A stretch of DNA of 26,160 bases from Pyrenophora tritici-repentis (GCF_003171515.1 NW_027094002.1:1-26160), one strand, 5' to 3'. Shown: positions 14,903 through 24,770, counted from the stretch's first letter. Notes: generated by a model from the letters alone, not told the origin. Translations and numbers: made by a program.

Positions 14903-15958
14903 ATGTCTAAACCTAGCATCGAGTGCCAGTATTTCGAGCATGTGCCTGAGCACAGCGTAGCGGCATGCAGAGAGTGCAGATATGCAGTATGGCCAGATCA
15001 GATTGAGGGCCATCTACAGAAGCAGCATAAGGTTAGTTACAAGGAGGCTGAGGCAGTTGGACAGCAGGTTCGCAGCTGGGCTGGGTTAGTCCAGTACCCT
15101 AGTGAGCTCGAGGTGCCGACTGGTGCTCCAAAGCCTGTGCGGCAATTGCCAGTGTATACAGACGGGATGTTATGCCAATTTGACTCCAGCTGCTGCTATT
15201 ATGTAGCAAGAAGTAAGGAGGCTATACGAAAGCATTGGCGTAAGGACCATCAAGGATGGTCAGCAGGGAAGAAGCGAGGGCGGCCAAGTCGAACCAGGCA
15301 GAAGAGCGTGCAGGCACATATGGATAAGGGGTACCGGCTGGTCCATTGCCAGCGATTATTCAGCAGCCGGCATGGATCGCAGTACTTTGAGGTCCAGGCA
15401 CCCAGCCAGGATGGAGAAGGCCCCGAAATCGTGCCCGTAGACGGGGCAGCAGCATGGGCGCGAGTGGGCGAGCAGATGGCCAAGGCGTGGGCAGACATCG
15501 AGAAGCGGGCGCAGACGACGATCCAGGAGGGCGAGCGCGACGAGGTGAACCCATGGCTGGAGCGGACGCAGTGGTTGCCGTACCTAGTGGGCATGGAGAG
15601 GCCGGATTTGTTAGCGTGCATCGAGGAGCCCGTGGCAGAGCCAGATGCCAGGCAGGAGCAGCAGGCCGAGCCGGTGGAAGCAGCGATTTGGGCAGCCATG
15701 GATGGATTGGCGCGGTTCAGCCAGGCATCCATTATTGACCGGATTGGCGTGTTTATACGGTTGGAGGCAATTCGCACAGAGATGCACCAAACCCGGTTCC
15801 AGCCGTTACAGCCGTATATGGACAAGAACGCCATTGTCAAGCACACACGACCGTGGCAGCAGATGTTAATGTTTTTTGCACGCACACAGAAAGAGCACGG
15901 GTGGAAGAGCCCAAGTATCGGTTTACGCGCCGGCAGCGAGAGGCATGGGAGGTGTTAA
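14903..15958 (+). CDS. TLH-like helicase copy 2, N-terminal C2H2-like zinc-motif part
   Basis: 351 codons from the true ATG. Cys22, Cys25, His37 and His42 form the first C2H2-like motif (CRECRYAVWPDQIEGHLQKQH). A second follows as YTDGMLCQ with Cys-rich FDSSCCYY and KHWRKDH, and then KRGRPSRTRQ and VHCQRLFSSRHGSQYFEV. This layout is that of the OrsD (DUF3505) domain found at the N-terminus of many fungal subtelomeric helicases; DNA binding is likely but untested. The frame is right up to HGWKSP and is then lost at three C (15910-15912; copy 1 has four), ending with a spurious tail. Confidence 0.9.
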   Translation: MSKPSIECQYFEHVPEHSVAACRECRYAVWPDQIEGHLQKQHKVSYKEAEAVGQQVRSWAGLVQYPSELEVPTGAPKPVRQLPVYTDGMLCQFDSSCCYYVARSKEAIRKHWRKDHQGWSAGKKRGRPSRTRQKSVQAHMDKGYRLVHCQRLFSSRHGSQYFEVQAPSQDGEGPEIVPVDGAAAWARVGEQMAKAWADIEKRAQTTIQEGERDEVNPWLERTQWLPYLVGMERPDLLACIEEPVAEPDARQEQQAEPVEAAIWAAMDGLARFSQASIIDRIGVFIRLEAIRTEMHQTRFQPLQPYMDKNAIVKHTRPWQQMLMFFARTQKEHGWKSPSIGLRAGSERHGRC

Positions 15959-16290
15959 TCGAACAGGCAAAGCGGAGCATAGAGGGAGACGAAGAAGATG
16001 AAGCCGAGGATATGGACGAAGAGAGAGAAGAGCTGGACGAGGAGATGATGGACGACATAGACGAGGCGATAGAGGTAGCTGAGGAAGAGCCAGGTCAGGG
16101 AGAAGGCCCGAGCCTAAGAAGTTGTCTAAGATACAGAAAGCGTGTTTGGAGTTTTGCATTGCATTACTTAACCACCGCATCACCCGTAGAGAGTATGACA
16201 GCCCGCTGGTGTGCGCGTTGGCGGTGCTGGGCGTCAAGGAGGACGGATGGAAGGGGCCGGAGCAGTACCCGCCGATATTATCGGCGGTGA
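15853..16290 (+). CDS. TLH-like helicase copy 2, acidic-linker fragment
   Basis: This frame is correct from KYRFTRRQREAWEVL (about 15913) to EEEPGQGEGP (about 16109) and carries a strongly acidic stretch with DEEREELDEEMMDDIDEA. Before and after that it reads out of phase. It is lost again at three C (16107-16109), where copy 1 has four. No catalytic domain; a flexible linker or protein-interaction segment. Confidence 0.6.
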   Translation: MAADVNVFCTHTERARVEEPKYRFTRRQREAWEVLIEQAKRSIEGDEEDEAEDMDEEREELDEEMMDDIDEAIEVAEEEPGQGEGPSLRSCLRYRKRVWSFALHYLTTASPVESMTARWCARWRCWASRRTDGRGRSSTRRYYRR

Positions 16291-16616
16291 TCAAGATCGC
16301 TCGGTTTATGGTCGTGCAGAAGGGACTAGAAATGTCAGGGCCCGAGGAGGATAGCGGCGATGAGACAGACGACGACTTAGATGACAGCGCGTACGAGAGC
16401 GGGCCAAGCCAGCGACGGCGTCCCAAGGGGTGTTTGCAGTTAGTGCAGAAGATGATGGACCGGTTCATGGTGCGCGGCAGCCATAGCCCCATGCAGTGGA
16501 TGTTGGATTTGCGGACGTATGGATTGAAGATCCATTACAACACTACAACCCGCGGGCATGTAGAGTGGACGAACGGCGACGAGCAGACTCCGCAACAATC
16601 AATCGGATCGGCATGA
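16122..16616 (+). CDS. TLH-like helicase copy 2, middle fragment up to the MITE
   Basis: 164 codons starting within the gene (MSKIQKACLEF is an internal Met). It contains the same LLNHRITRREYDSPLVCALAVLGV block as copy 1 and ends in MITE-encoded residues. The genuine host protein stops at codon GAG (16581-16583) and resumes after the MITE at 16720. Confidence 0.65.
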   Translation: MSKIQKACLEFCIALLNHRITRREYDSPLVCALAVLGVKEDGWKGPEQYPPILSAVIKIARFMVVQKGLEMSGPEEDSGDETDDDLDDSAYESGPSQRRRPKGCLQLVQKMMDRFMVRGSHSPMQWMLDLRTYGLKIHYNTTTRGHVEWTNGDEQTPQQSIGSA

Positions 16617-16720
16617 TTGATTCCTATCTAGGTTAAAGGCTGCCTAATAAAGTAACTCTTTAACCTATATAGGAATCAATCATGTCGATCGATTGATTGT
16701 TGCGGAGTCTGGCGACGAGC
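16575..16720 (+). mobile_element. Palindromic MITE (copy 2) with 10-bp target duplication
   Basis: Same insertion as in copy 1: element 16585-16710 (126 bp), target duplication GGCGACGAGC at 16575-16584 and 16711-16720. It differs from copy 1 by two single G insertions. Being at the identical codon in both copies, it entered the helicase gene before the unit was duplicated. It splits the helicase frame in both copies. Confidence 0.85.
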
Positions 16721-17949
16721 TGCTGTACAAAGAGCTGCATTTTAGCATGGCGCAGTTCCGCGGCATGGTACATGGGCTGGCTAGCGAGAGCCGGCGATTA
16801 TTAACAGAGGAGTTAATGTTTAGCAGCAAGGCAGCGCCGGTGCCGGCAGTGCCATGGGAGAGCATACGTGACAACCCAACCGACGAGCGGCCAGGATGGA
16901 ACTTTTTGAAGGATCATCGCACAAACATGCCCGTCAACGGCGAGAGGTGGTTATTTGAGCGGGTAGGCGAGAGCGCCAGCATCCGGAGTCGGTTCATGAA
17001 GCCCGGGACGCAGTCAGGGGTAGACCGACAGGCAATAGAGCGATACATGGACCGGGTGGTAGAATTTCGCGAGAAGCTGGCGGTGTTAATGCATATAACG
17101 GGTGGGCAGCCAGCGCGAGGGCCAGAGCTACTGAGCGTACGGCATAGCAACACAGTGCAAGGGGGGCATCGCAATATATTCATCGAGGACGGCATGGTGG
17201 TGTTTGTGACACGGTACCACAAGGGATACAAAGTCAGCGGCGACGTCAAGATTATCCATCGATATTTGCCGCGCGAGGTGGGCGAGCTGGTAGTGTGGTA
17301 TATGTGGCTGGTGTTGCCGTTCCAGCAGCGGCTCGAGGCGTTGGTGTGGGAGAAGGAGGCAGTTTCGTCGCATATGTGGCCAGCAGACCCCAGCGGCCGC
17401 AAGTGGACGACCGATCGGCTGCGGGAGGCGTTGAAGCGCGAGAGCCGGATCGCGATGGGCCAGGAGTGGACGTTTGCCGGGTACCGGGAGATGGCGATTG
17501 GCATCAGCCGGCGGTTTTTGCGTGGATCGACAGCGTTCCAGGCAGATGAGGGCGAGGAGAATAAGGAGTGGGCTGAGGAGCAGGCAGGAGATTCGATTGC
17601 CGACGAGCAGGCGGGCCATACGTCGCACGTGGCGGGACTGGTATACGCGCGAGGGATCATGGAGCAGTCAGGGGCCGTGGCGGATAGGCGGCAGCAGTTC
17701 CGGGCATCGAGCACGGATTGGCATAGATTTTTGGGCTTCCAGGCAGGCTTGGACGACCAGAGAAGAAGCAGCAAGCGGAAGAGAGCGCCGTTTGAGAGCG
17801 AGGCAGACGAGGCAAGGGTGGATCGGTGGCAGCGGCTGAGGAAGATGGACGCGAGAGCGCAGCTGAAGCGCATGATGGGCGAGGAGGCCAAGTTCCGGGG
17901 GTGCAGGAGGCAGCGATCAAAGCCATCACAGCAGGCGAGAGTCCCGTAG
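16693..17949 (+). CDS. TLH-like protein copy 2, tyrosine-recombinase-like domain fragment
   Basis: 418 codons; the first six codons are MITE sequence, the host protein resumes at 16711. It carries the recombinase-like domain with Arg (ARGPEL), Lys (YHKGY), Arg (AGYRE), His and Tyr (AGHTSHVAGLVYAR, Tyr codon 17644-17646). It goes out of frame at five G (17897-17901) just before the RecQ Q-motif, so here the recombinase-like and helicase halves are separated, unlike in copy 1. Confidence 0.85.
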   Translation: MIVAESGDELLYKELHFSMAQFRGMVHGLASESRRLLTEELMFSSKAAPVPAVPWESIRDNPTDERPGWNFLKDHRTNMPVNGERWLFERVGESASIRSRFMKPGTQSGVDRQAIERYMDRVVEFREKLAVLMHITGGQPARGPELLSVRHSNTVQGGHRNIFIEDGMVVFVTRYHKGYKVSGDVKIIHRYLPREVGELVVWYMWLVLPFQQRLEALVWEKEAVSSHMWPADPSGRKWTTDRLREALKRESRIAMGQEWTFAGYREMAIGISRRFLRGSTAFQADEGEENKEWAEEQAGDSIADEQAGHTSHVAGLVYARGIMEQSGAVADRRQQFRASSTDWHRFLGFQAGLDDQRRSSKRKRAPFESEADEARVDRWQRLRKMDARAQLKRMMGEEAKFRGCRRQRSKPSQQARVP

Positions 17950-19280
17950 TAGCGGTGATGCCGACGGGGGCAGGCAAGAGCTTGTTGTTCATGTTGCCGG
18001 CGTGGGCAGAGCAGGGCGGCACGACGGTGGTGGTAGTGCCGTTGATCGCGTTGCGTGGCGACATGGCACAGCGGTGCAAGAAGCTAGGGATATCGTGCGT
18101 AGAGTGGCAGAGTCGGCGTCCGCCAGACGCAGCAGCGGTGGTGTTAGTGACGCCCGAGTCGGCAGTTGGAGAGGAATTTGCAACGTTTTTAAACCGGCTA
18201 CGAGCGACGCGGCAGCTAGATCGGATTATTATCGACGAGTGCCATATCGTGTTAAACCGGCAGTACACGTTCCGCAAGCAGATGCAGCAGCTAGGTAAGC
18301 TAGTGGCTGTAGAGACGCAGATGGTCATGTTAACAGCAACGTTGCCACCCAGCGAGGAGGACGAGTTATTCCGGCGAATGCATTTTGAGCGTGGGCAGGT
18401 AAGAATGTTTAGGGCACCAACAGCACGGAGCAACATAGCGTACCGGGTGGTAAGGGTAGAGAAGGAGAGGAAGAGACAGGAGGTAGAGGCAACGGTGTTG
18501 GCGATGGTACAGCAGAAGGTCCGAAAGTATAAGAGCGGCAAGATTGTAGTGTACGGCAACTCAGTGCCAAAGGTCAAGGGGTTAGCCGAGAAGCTCAAGT
18601 GCCATGCGTATCATCACCACGCGGTTGGCAAGGCAAGCATGTTGGAGGAGTTCATGGGCGGCAAGCAGCGGGTGATTGTGGCAACCAGCGCGTTGGGCAT
18701 GGGAGTGGACGTGCCCGATATCCGGTGCATTGTCCACATGGATTGGCCGTTTAGCGTGTTGGATTACGCGCAGGAGAGCGGGCGAGCCGGGCGAGACGGG
18801 GAGCGGAGCGAGGCCATCATGATGGTGCAGGACGGCGAGCAGCGAGCGGCGGATGACAAGCAGGGGGAGGCGGAGCAGCGGTTGGTGCGAGCATACGTCG
18901 AAGGCATAGACGAGGCGGCGACATGTAGACGGGTAATGTTGGACGGGTATTTAGACAGGCGCGAGGCCGAGCGAGCTCGGTGCGAGGAGGGAGAGGAGAG
19001 GTGTGACGTATGCATGAGAGCCGACGGGGAGGAGATGGAGGAGGAGGAGATGGAGGAGGAGAGATGGAGGAGGAGATGGAGGAGGAGATGGAGGAGGAGA
19101 TGGAAGAGATGGAGGAGGTGGAGGAGGTGGAGGAGGTGGAGGAGATGGAGGTGGTGGAGGTGGCCGAGGGCGGCAGCAGCAACGAAGAAGAGGCGGAGAC
19201 ATTGGAGAGGGAGCAAGAAGAGGCGCGGCAGGCGTTTAATCAGCAGCAACGAGAGCAAGGCGGCCCGCGACAGAGATTGA
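17826..19280 (+). CDS. TLH-like helicase copy 2, RecQ core fragment
   Basis: 484 codons; the right frame begins at GVQEAAIKAI after the five-G run, and the upstream codons are out of phase. It contains all RecQ motifs: MPTGAGKS, VVPLIALRGDM, DECH, MLTATLPP, ATSALGMGVDVPD, QESGRAGRDG, and the zinc-binding Cys set (CRRVMLDGYLD, CDVC). After EEMEEEEMEEE the frame is lost in the GGA repeat and ends in a Trp/Arg-rich artefact. All residues for ATP hydrolysis and unwinding are present. Confidence 0.9.
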   Translation: MAAAEEDGRESAAEAHDGRGGQVPGVQEAAIKAITAGESPVVAVMPTGAGKSLLFMLPAWAEQGGTTVVVVPLIALRGDMAQRCKKLGISCVEWQSRRPPDAAAVVLVTPESAVGEEFATFLNRLRATRQLDRIIIDECHIVLNRQYTFRKQMQQLGKLVAVETQMVMLTATLPPSEEDELFRRMHFERGQVRMFRAPTARSNIAYRVVRVEKERKRQEVEATVLAMVQQKVRKYKSGKIVVYGNSVPKVKGLAEKLKCHAYHHHAVGKASMLEEFMGGKQRVIVATSALGMGVDVPDIRCIVHMDWPFSVLDYAQESGRAGRDGERSEAIMMVQDGEQRAADDKQGEAEQRLVRAYVEGIDEAATCRRVMLDGYLDRREAERARCEEGEERCDVCMRADGEEMEEEEMEEERWRRRWRRRWRRRWKRWRRWRRWRRWRRWRWWRWPRAAAATKKRRRHWRGSKKRRGRRLISSNESKAARDRD

Positions 19281-19798
19281 TACAGCAGCGGCAGCAGGAG
19301 TTCGCCGACGTCGAGTGGCTGCGTAGGCAGCTGGCGCAATGGATAAACCGGTGTGGGTTATGCGAGGCGGTAGGGCAAGGATCGAGCGCACACGACGTAC
19401 GGCAATGTTGGCGACAGGAGAGCCAGCGGATCAAGGAGTCGATTAAGAGGATGGAAGAGACAATTAAGTTTGAGCGTTATTCGGGCTGTTTTTGGTGTGG
19501 AGTGCCGCAGGAGATATGCAATCGGTGGGAAAGGAATAGTTTTGGGCGATATCAGAGAGTCCAAGACGGGGATTGCCAGTATAGAGGGGTATTAATAGGC
19601 GGGTTATTAAGTATAGCATTAGGGCGGAGCAAGGTAGGAAACCGATCGACGGCGCGGTTAGAGGAGTTCGGGGTTAGTAATTCAGGAGCAGGGCCGACGT
19701 TGTTTGAGTTTTTAGGAAAAAAGCGATTGTTAGAGACGGTTGAGAGCAATAACTTAGCAGGAGAGTTTTGTTGGATTACAAGATTAATAGGCGAGTAG
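19010..19798 (+). CDS. TLH-like helicase copy 2, acidic repeat, coiled coil and Cys-rich C-terminus
   Basis: 262 codons; correct from about EMEEEMEEE onwards. It contains the Glu/Met repeat, a Gln/Glu-rich coiled coil, CGLC, CFWCG and a long tail ending ITRLIGE. It is longer than the copy 1 equivalent because of the fourth G at 19670-19673. The stop TAG (19796-19798) lies inside the start of the SR-like tract. Confidence 0.75.
   Translation: MHESRRGGDGGGGDGGGEMEEEMEEEMEEEMEEMEEVEEVEEVEEMEVVEVAEGGSSNEEEAETLEREQEEARQAFNQQQREQGGPRQRLIQQRQQEFADVEWLRRQLAQWINRCGLCEAVGQGSSAHDVRQCWRQESQRIKESIKRMEETIKFERYSGCFWCGVPQEICNRWERNSFGRYQRVQDGDCQYRGVLIGGLLSIALGRSKVGNRSTARLEEFGVSNSGAGPTLFEFLGKKRLLETVESNNLAGEFCWITRLIGE
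19026..19168 (+). repeat. GGA-rich coding minisatellite, copy 2
   Basis: Counterpart of 3604-3745, with the same 12-bp then 9-bp units. Here the frame is correct at the start (EEMEEEEMEEE) and is lost at an AGAGATGG step near 19060, after which the helicase frame reads a spurious Trp/Arg-rich tail. The proper frame is picked up again by 19010-19798. Confidence 0.85.
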
Positions 19799-22658
19799 AG
19801 GAAATATAGAGAGTTGTAACGTTGACGAGGGTAGCTCCAACAGCTCGAGTAGGTCGGATAGTGTAAGCAGCGATAAAGGCAAGAGCAGCAAGATCAGCGA
19901 GAGCGTAGGCAGGGTTAGCAGCAAGAGAGATAGCAGCAACAGTGACGATAGTAGCAGCAGTAAGAGTAGCGACGAAGGCGAGGGCAGCGAGAGCAGTGAT
20001 CAAGGCGAGAGCAGCGAGAGTAGTGACGAAGGCGAGGGTAGTAAAGATATTAGAGGTAGCGAAAGCAGCGGCAACAGCGAGAGCAATGAGAGCAACGACA
20101 AAGACGAGGGCAGAGAAGGTAACGAGAGCGGCGAGAGCAGTAAGAGCGCAGGCAGCGTTGGTAGCGAGAGCAATAGCTGCAACAGTGGCGATAGTGGCGA
20201 TAGCGAGGGCAGCGACGACGGCGAGGATGGCGAGGATGGCGAGGATGGCGAGGACAGCGAGGGCAACTTGATGGCAGGTAGCGAAAGCAGTAATAGCAGC
20301 TTGAGCAGGGAGGAAAAGCGAGGGTCGTGACGACGGCGAGAGTAGCTCCGATAGCGAGAGCAGCAAGAGCGAGAGCAGCAAGAGCGGCAAGAGCAACGAG
20401 AGCGAGGCAGGCGAGGCAGGCGAGAGCAACGAGATGGCAAGTAGCGAGAGCGAGGCAGGCGAGGCAGGCGAGAGCAACGAGATGGCAAGTAGCGAGAGCG
20501 TAGGGAGCGAGAGAGGCGAGAGAAATAAGAGCAGCGACATGATAGGTACCGTTGGCAGCGAGAGCATCGAGAGCCGCGCATATAGCGAGAGTAACGAGAA
20601 CAGAGCGAGTAGCGAGAGCAGCGACGACGGTAAGGACAGCGAGAGCAGGAGCCGCAGCGGCGAAAGGAGTTGTAGAAGCCGTAGCAGCGGTAGGAAGTGA
20701 GAAGCAGCGAGAGTAGCGCGAGCAGTGGGGGGACAGCAGGGACAGCGAGAGCAGTAGGGAAAGCAAGAGCAGGGGCAGAAGTAGTTATAGCGGCCGCAGG
20801 CGTAGTAGGAGCGGTGGGGAGTGAGGAGCAGAAGCGAGGATATCGATAGCAGCGAGAGCAGCGAGGACGGCGGGGATAGTAGGGATAGCGGGATCAGCTG
20901 TGAGAGAAGCGAGGATAGCGAGAGTAGGAAAGCAGGAGCCGCAGGCGCGATAGAAGTAAGAGTAGCAAGAGCAGTAAGAGCAGGATGTGTAGCCGCGAGG
21001 ATAGAGGCAATTAAGGTAATTAAGGTGATTGCGATGATTGCGAGGACAGTAAGAGCAACAAGGGCAGCGCAAGAAAGGGGCGAACGGCAAGGGAATTAAC
21101 TATTAAGTTAATTGTAGCGATTGCAAGGACAGCGGGAACAGCGAGGATAGTAAGGGCAGTAAGGGTAGAAAGGACAGCGGAAGCAGCGAGGACAACGAGG
21201 ACAGCGAGGATTGTAAGGACAGCGGAAGCAGCGAGGACAACGAGGACAGCGAGGATTGTAAGGACAGCGGAAGCAGCGAGGACAACGAGGACAGCGAGGA
21301 TTGTAAGGACAGCGGAAGCAGCGAGGATAATGAGGACAGCGAGGATAGTAAGAACAGCGAGGATAGTAAGGACAGTAAGAGTAGCGAGGATAGCGAAAGT
21401 AGGAGAGTAGCAGTAGCAATAGCAGTAGCCGGAGGTGTATATAAGCTGTAAGAGGTAAGAGGTAGAAGTAAGGATATTATAAGCAGCAAGGATAGCAGGG
21501 GCAGAAGCGGCAACAGGTGCAGGGGTAGTAGGAGTAGTAATAAGAATATTAAGAGCAGTGCAAGTTACAAGGACAAGGGACAAAGTAAGGACAGTAGAGA
21601 TAGTAAGAGTATCAGGAGCAGCGAGAACAGAAGCCGTAGGATTGATAGCGAAGATATTAAGAGCAGCAAGGAAAGCGAAAGTAGCGAGGGTAGTAAGAGC
21701 AGCGACAAGAGGAGCGGTAGCGGCCGCCGAAACCGCAGTTACCGCAGGTGGAGGAGGCGTAGGAGGTAAGGGGCAGAAGAGAGCAGTAGAGACAGCGGGA
21801 ACAGCGGGGAAAGCGAGAGCAGCAAGAAGGACGGGGATAGTAGAGATAGAGGAAGTGGCGAGAGCAGAAGCAGTAATAGGGAGGATTGCGGAATGCGGAG
21901 GAGTAAGAGCGGTAGGAGTAAGAGTAGCAAGAGCAGGACGTAGAAGTAAGAGCCGTAGGAGCAGGAGCAGTAAGAATAGCAGGAGTAGCAAGGGTAGGAG
22001 CTTTAAAGGCGGCAGCAACGAGGGTGTTACAAGCAGCGAAAATAATAGGAGCAGGGAGAGTGGTCGCAGTAAGGATAGCGATAGAAGCGAGGTTGGCGAC
22101 AGCAGGGACAGTAGTAGTAGCAAGAATAGCGAGAGTAGCGAGAGCAATAGCAGTGAGAGCTAGAGCATTAAGAGTAGCAGCAATAAGAGCAGTAACCGTA
22201 GGAGTAGGCGCATTAAGAGTAAAAGCTGCAGGAGTAAGAGCAGTAAGGGCGGAAATAGTAGGAGCGTAATTAGCGAGAGCAGGAGCAGCGAGGACAGCAG
22301 GAGCAGCTGGAATGGCGAGAGCAGCAAGGACGGAGTGGATAGCAAGAATAGGAAGCGTAGGGGCCGCAGTGGCGATATTTGTAGAAGCGGCAGTAAACAC
22401 AGGTGTAGTAGTAGCCGTAGGAGTAATAACGAGCATGTTAAAAGCAGCAAGGACGGCAGGAACAGCGGGAGTTGCAATAGTAGAACCCGTAACCGTAATT
22501 GAATAGACAGTAAGAGTGATAGTCGCGATAGAAGGAAAAGTTACAAGAATAGCAGCCGTAGCCGTGGTAGAAGCAAGAGTAATTATAATAGAGGCAAAGA
22601 TAGTAACAGTAGTAAGAGTAATAAGCACAGTAAGGGTATAGTAAGAGCAAAAGTTTAA
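19794..22658 (+). pseudogene. SR-like Ser/Asp/Glu/Lys/Arg-rich coding-like tract, copy 2 (frameshifted)
   Basis: Counterpart of 4370-7234 with an offset of 15424. I read the same frame changes and stops as in copy 1, so the interruptions are not copy-specific. It begins in the last codons of the helicase (TAG at 19796-19798) in the frame one base further on. The last 240 codons (about 21936-22658) are open apart from two stops. It is either a decayed coding sequence or a triplet-based low-complexity expansion. Confidence 0.5.
21171..21350 (+). repeat. Four tandem 45-bp repeats in the SR-like tract (copy 2)
   Basis: Counterpart of 5747-5926 with the same unit number, unit length and diverged last unit. 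The repeat number is therefore unchanged since the unit was duplicated. Confidence 0.9.
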
Positions 22659-23227
22659 AGAAGAGTTATTTATGTTAAAAATAAGTATGCAGGTATAAAG
22701 CAAAGAAAAGAAAGATTCGAAAAGAGAGAGTATAAAGTTGGTGAGATTCATAATCGATAGATGAGGTAGGTAAAACAGGTATAGTTTGTAGTATATATTA
22801 GATAGTGTTTAAGAAAGAAATCAAGCATAGAATTAAGTAGGATTTAAGGATTAGGATTGTAGTAGAAGACAGAGCAAGTTATTAGGAATACATTAATAAG
22901 AAGATAGAAGAAAAGATTAAGTTTATATAAAAGTAGAGTCATAAGAAGAAGATATAAATAAAAAAGATATAAGAGATTATGTTTCAATAATATTAAAAAG
23001 AGATGTTAGAAAAGAAAGAAGAATAAAAGAAACCCGATATAATTTAAGAGGAGTATAGTAAAGGGAATAGAAGATAGGTAGAAGAAGAAAGAGAGAGAAA
23101 GATAAGGAAGTTTATAGAGAAGGACATAAGAAGCAAAAGATAAAGAGAAAGAAGGAGAAGTAAAGAAAATAGAAAGAGAAGTAAAGAAAATAGAAAGAGA
23201 AGTAAAGAAAAATATAGAGCAAGTAAA
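22659..23227 (+). other. A+G-rich tail of unit 2, cut by a LINE
   Basis: Counterpart of 7235-7803. No gene visible. It includes the 21-bp tandem repeats, after which the LINE tail begins immediately. Confidence 0.5.
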
Positions 23228-23474
23228 TTATTATTATTATATTTCCATTAGAGTCCTGTATCAGTCGGTGACTATGTAGGACTTTGGCTAAGCCGTTCTA
23301 TGTATGATGGTCGTTGTGGAGTTTCTATGGGTCTTGTACAATTTGGGTGGTGTTTTGCGTACTCCAATTTCAGAGCTAGTCTTCCATTGGCGCGGGTGCT
23401 AAAGAGCAGTGTGGTGAATAGAAAGAGATGTAGCAGCGGGCTCTTTTAGATAAGGAAATATTGTTTTTGTAGTT

Positions 23475-24215
23475 TTATACAGTGTCTGTCTGTTCGGTGG
23501 TTTGCCCAAGGTGCCATTTTCTCGTGCCAATCCTAGTACTTGCAATAAAGGCTAGAGTAGCTTTGATGCCTGTCTTTGTTTGGAGGAGGAGTGGGAGGGT
23601 GATGGGTCTGTGTGGTATTGCTTCTTTGAGTGTATTTCGATGTGTTTTGTACTGTTTGCAATCTAGAAGTAGATGCTGTGGTGTTTGTGGTTTGTAGCAT
23701 ATACATAGATTGCAGTCTCTCTTGTTGAATCTCTTAAGGTAGGAGTTGAAGTATCCATGTCCTAGCTTGAGTGAGTAGAACGCGCTCGAGATTTCTCTTG
23801 GTGTTCCCTTCGGGACTTTGATTGTTGTATGTGTGTTGAGCTTGAAGATCCTTGAGTAGGAGCTTCTGTTTTTGGTGGGCCTGTCGGTATACCTCTTGTA
23901 CTCCATCAGTTGTTCTGTTTTTTGTATTTTGTTGATTTCTGTGCCTAAGTAGGCTAGGCTCGCTGTGGTCGATGTTGTTGGTCTCTCTTTAGCTGCTTCC
24001 TTTGCTAGCGTGTCGGCTTTTTCGTTGCCCTTGACGTCGTTATGTCCTGGGGCCCACTGCAGGTGGATCGATGCTTTCTTTGTCGTTATTCTCTTTGCAG
24101 CTCTGATGCATCTTAGTAGCCACTGTTGTCCCGGGTTGTCCGATAGGTTGTTAAGCCTATGGATTGCTGCTTGGTTGTCTGCGTATACGTAGATCTCTTG
24201 GCCTTCTTGTGCCAC
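23475..24215 (-). pseudogene. LINE ORF2, RNase H and C-terminal zinc-like motif
   Basis: 246 codons. RNase H residues are seen in YVYADNQAAIHRL (Asp), LQWAPGHNDVKGNEKADTLA (His and Asp); the first catalytic Asp lies upstream, beyond a frameshift. The end carries SSAFYSLKLGHGYFNSYLKRF and CICYKPQTPQHLLLDC. It degrades the RNA strand of the element's RNA-DNA hybrid in an active LINE; here it is cut off from the reverse transcriptase by frameshifts. Confidence 0.88.
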
Positions 24216-24254
24216 TGTAGCCGCGTGTTCAAATGCCTGTGCTATCCCTCTAGT

Positions 24255-24770
24255 TCACCGTTGTAGACTAGTTGGGAGCATCCAATGTTTGTCTTTTGAG
24301 AAAAGGTTTCTTCGTGGGTGGAGCTGTACGCTACTACACCTACGCCGATCCCTATTCCTTGTCGTGTTGTGAGGCATCTGAGTAGATTGCGGTGAAGTTA
24401 TCTCCGCTCCTTGATAGGATATAATCCGTGTGTGCAATTGCTCTTCCTCTTTGCTCTTTTTTGATACAGTAACCTTGTAGTTAAGACTTTCCCATGGTCT
24501 GAACCTATATGGGATTATCTTTTCTACGCTATTGTTGTCTCTCTCTGGGATTGACTTAACAATAGTGTATAGTTGTCTATGCTGGTTTGGCTTTTTGTAG
24601 CTAGCTTTGTCTGTATTTGTGATCCTTGTAATTGCTTTCTGGATTGGGTGGTTGCTGGATAGCTGGTGTGCTCTAGACGCATACTTTCGGTTGTTGGTGT
24701 TGAGTCTAATTGCAGGTGACGTAAGTCCGGATTCAATGCTTGTTGGTAGGGATGGTGACGTTCTAAACAC
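24255..24770 (-). pseudogene. LINE ORF2, thumb/connection region fragment
   Basis: 171 codons between reverse transcriptase and RNase H, with AITRITNTDKASYKKPN and IIPYRFRPWESLNYKV. Toward its end the frame is off, and the start of the RNase H (YSDAS, then YSSTHEETFS) is readable only in the other frames of this stretch. It supports continuity of the degenerate ORF2. Confidence 0.65.

Larger units (their letters stand above)
14903..19798 (+). pseudogene. Telomere-linked RecQ-type helicase, copy 2 (full length, interrupted)
   Basis: The only copy with its start in the window. The domain order is: two C2H2-like motifs (OrsD/DUF3505-like), a conserved middle region, an acidic linker, the MITE, a tyrosine-recombinase-like domain, a RecQ helicase core with zinc-binding module, an acidic Glu/Met repeat, a coiled coil and a Cys-rich end. 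Without the MITE it would be about 1,590 codons, in the usual TLH size range. Breaks relative to copy 1 are at three C (15910-15912), three C (16107-16109), five G (17897-17901) and the GA steps near 19060, besides the MITE. At most of these points the other copy has the frame-keeping length, so the consensus is largely intact. Confidence 0.85.
15421..23227 (+). repeat. Subtelomeric direct repeat, copy 2 (shared part)
   Basis: Second copy of 1-7803. Copy 2 also retains the upstream part of the unit (promoter and first ~520 bases of the helicase gene), which for copy 1 lies outside the window. Similarity stops after the AAGTAAA at 23221-23227, where a minus-strand LINE tail begins. Both copies carry the same MITE insertion and, as far as I can read, the same interruptions in the SR-like tract, so those events predate the duplication. 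Confidence 0.95.
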
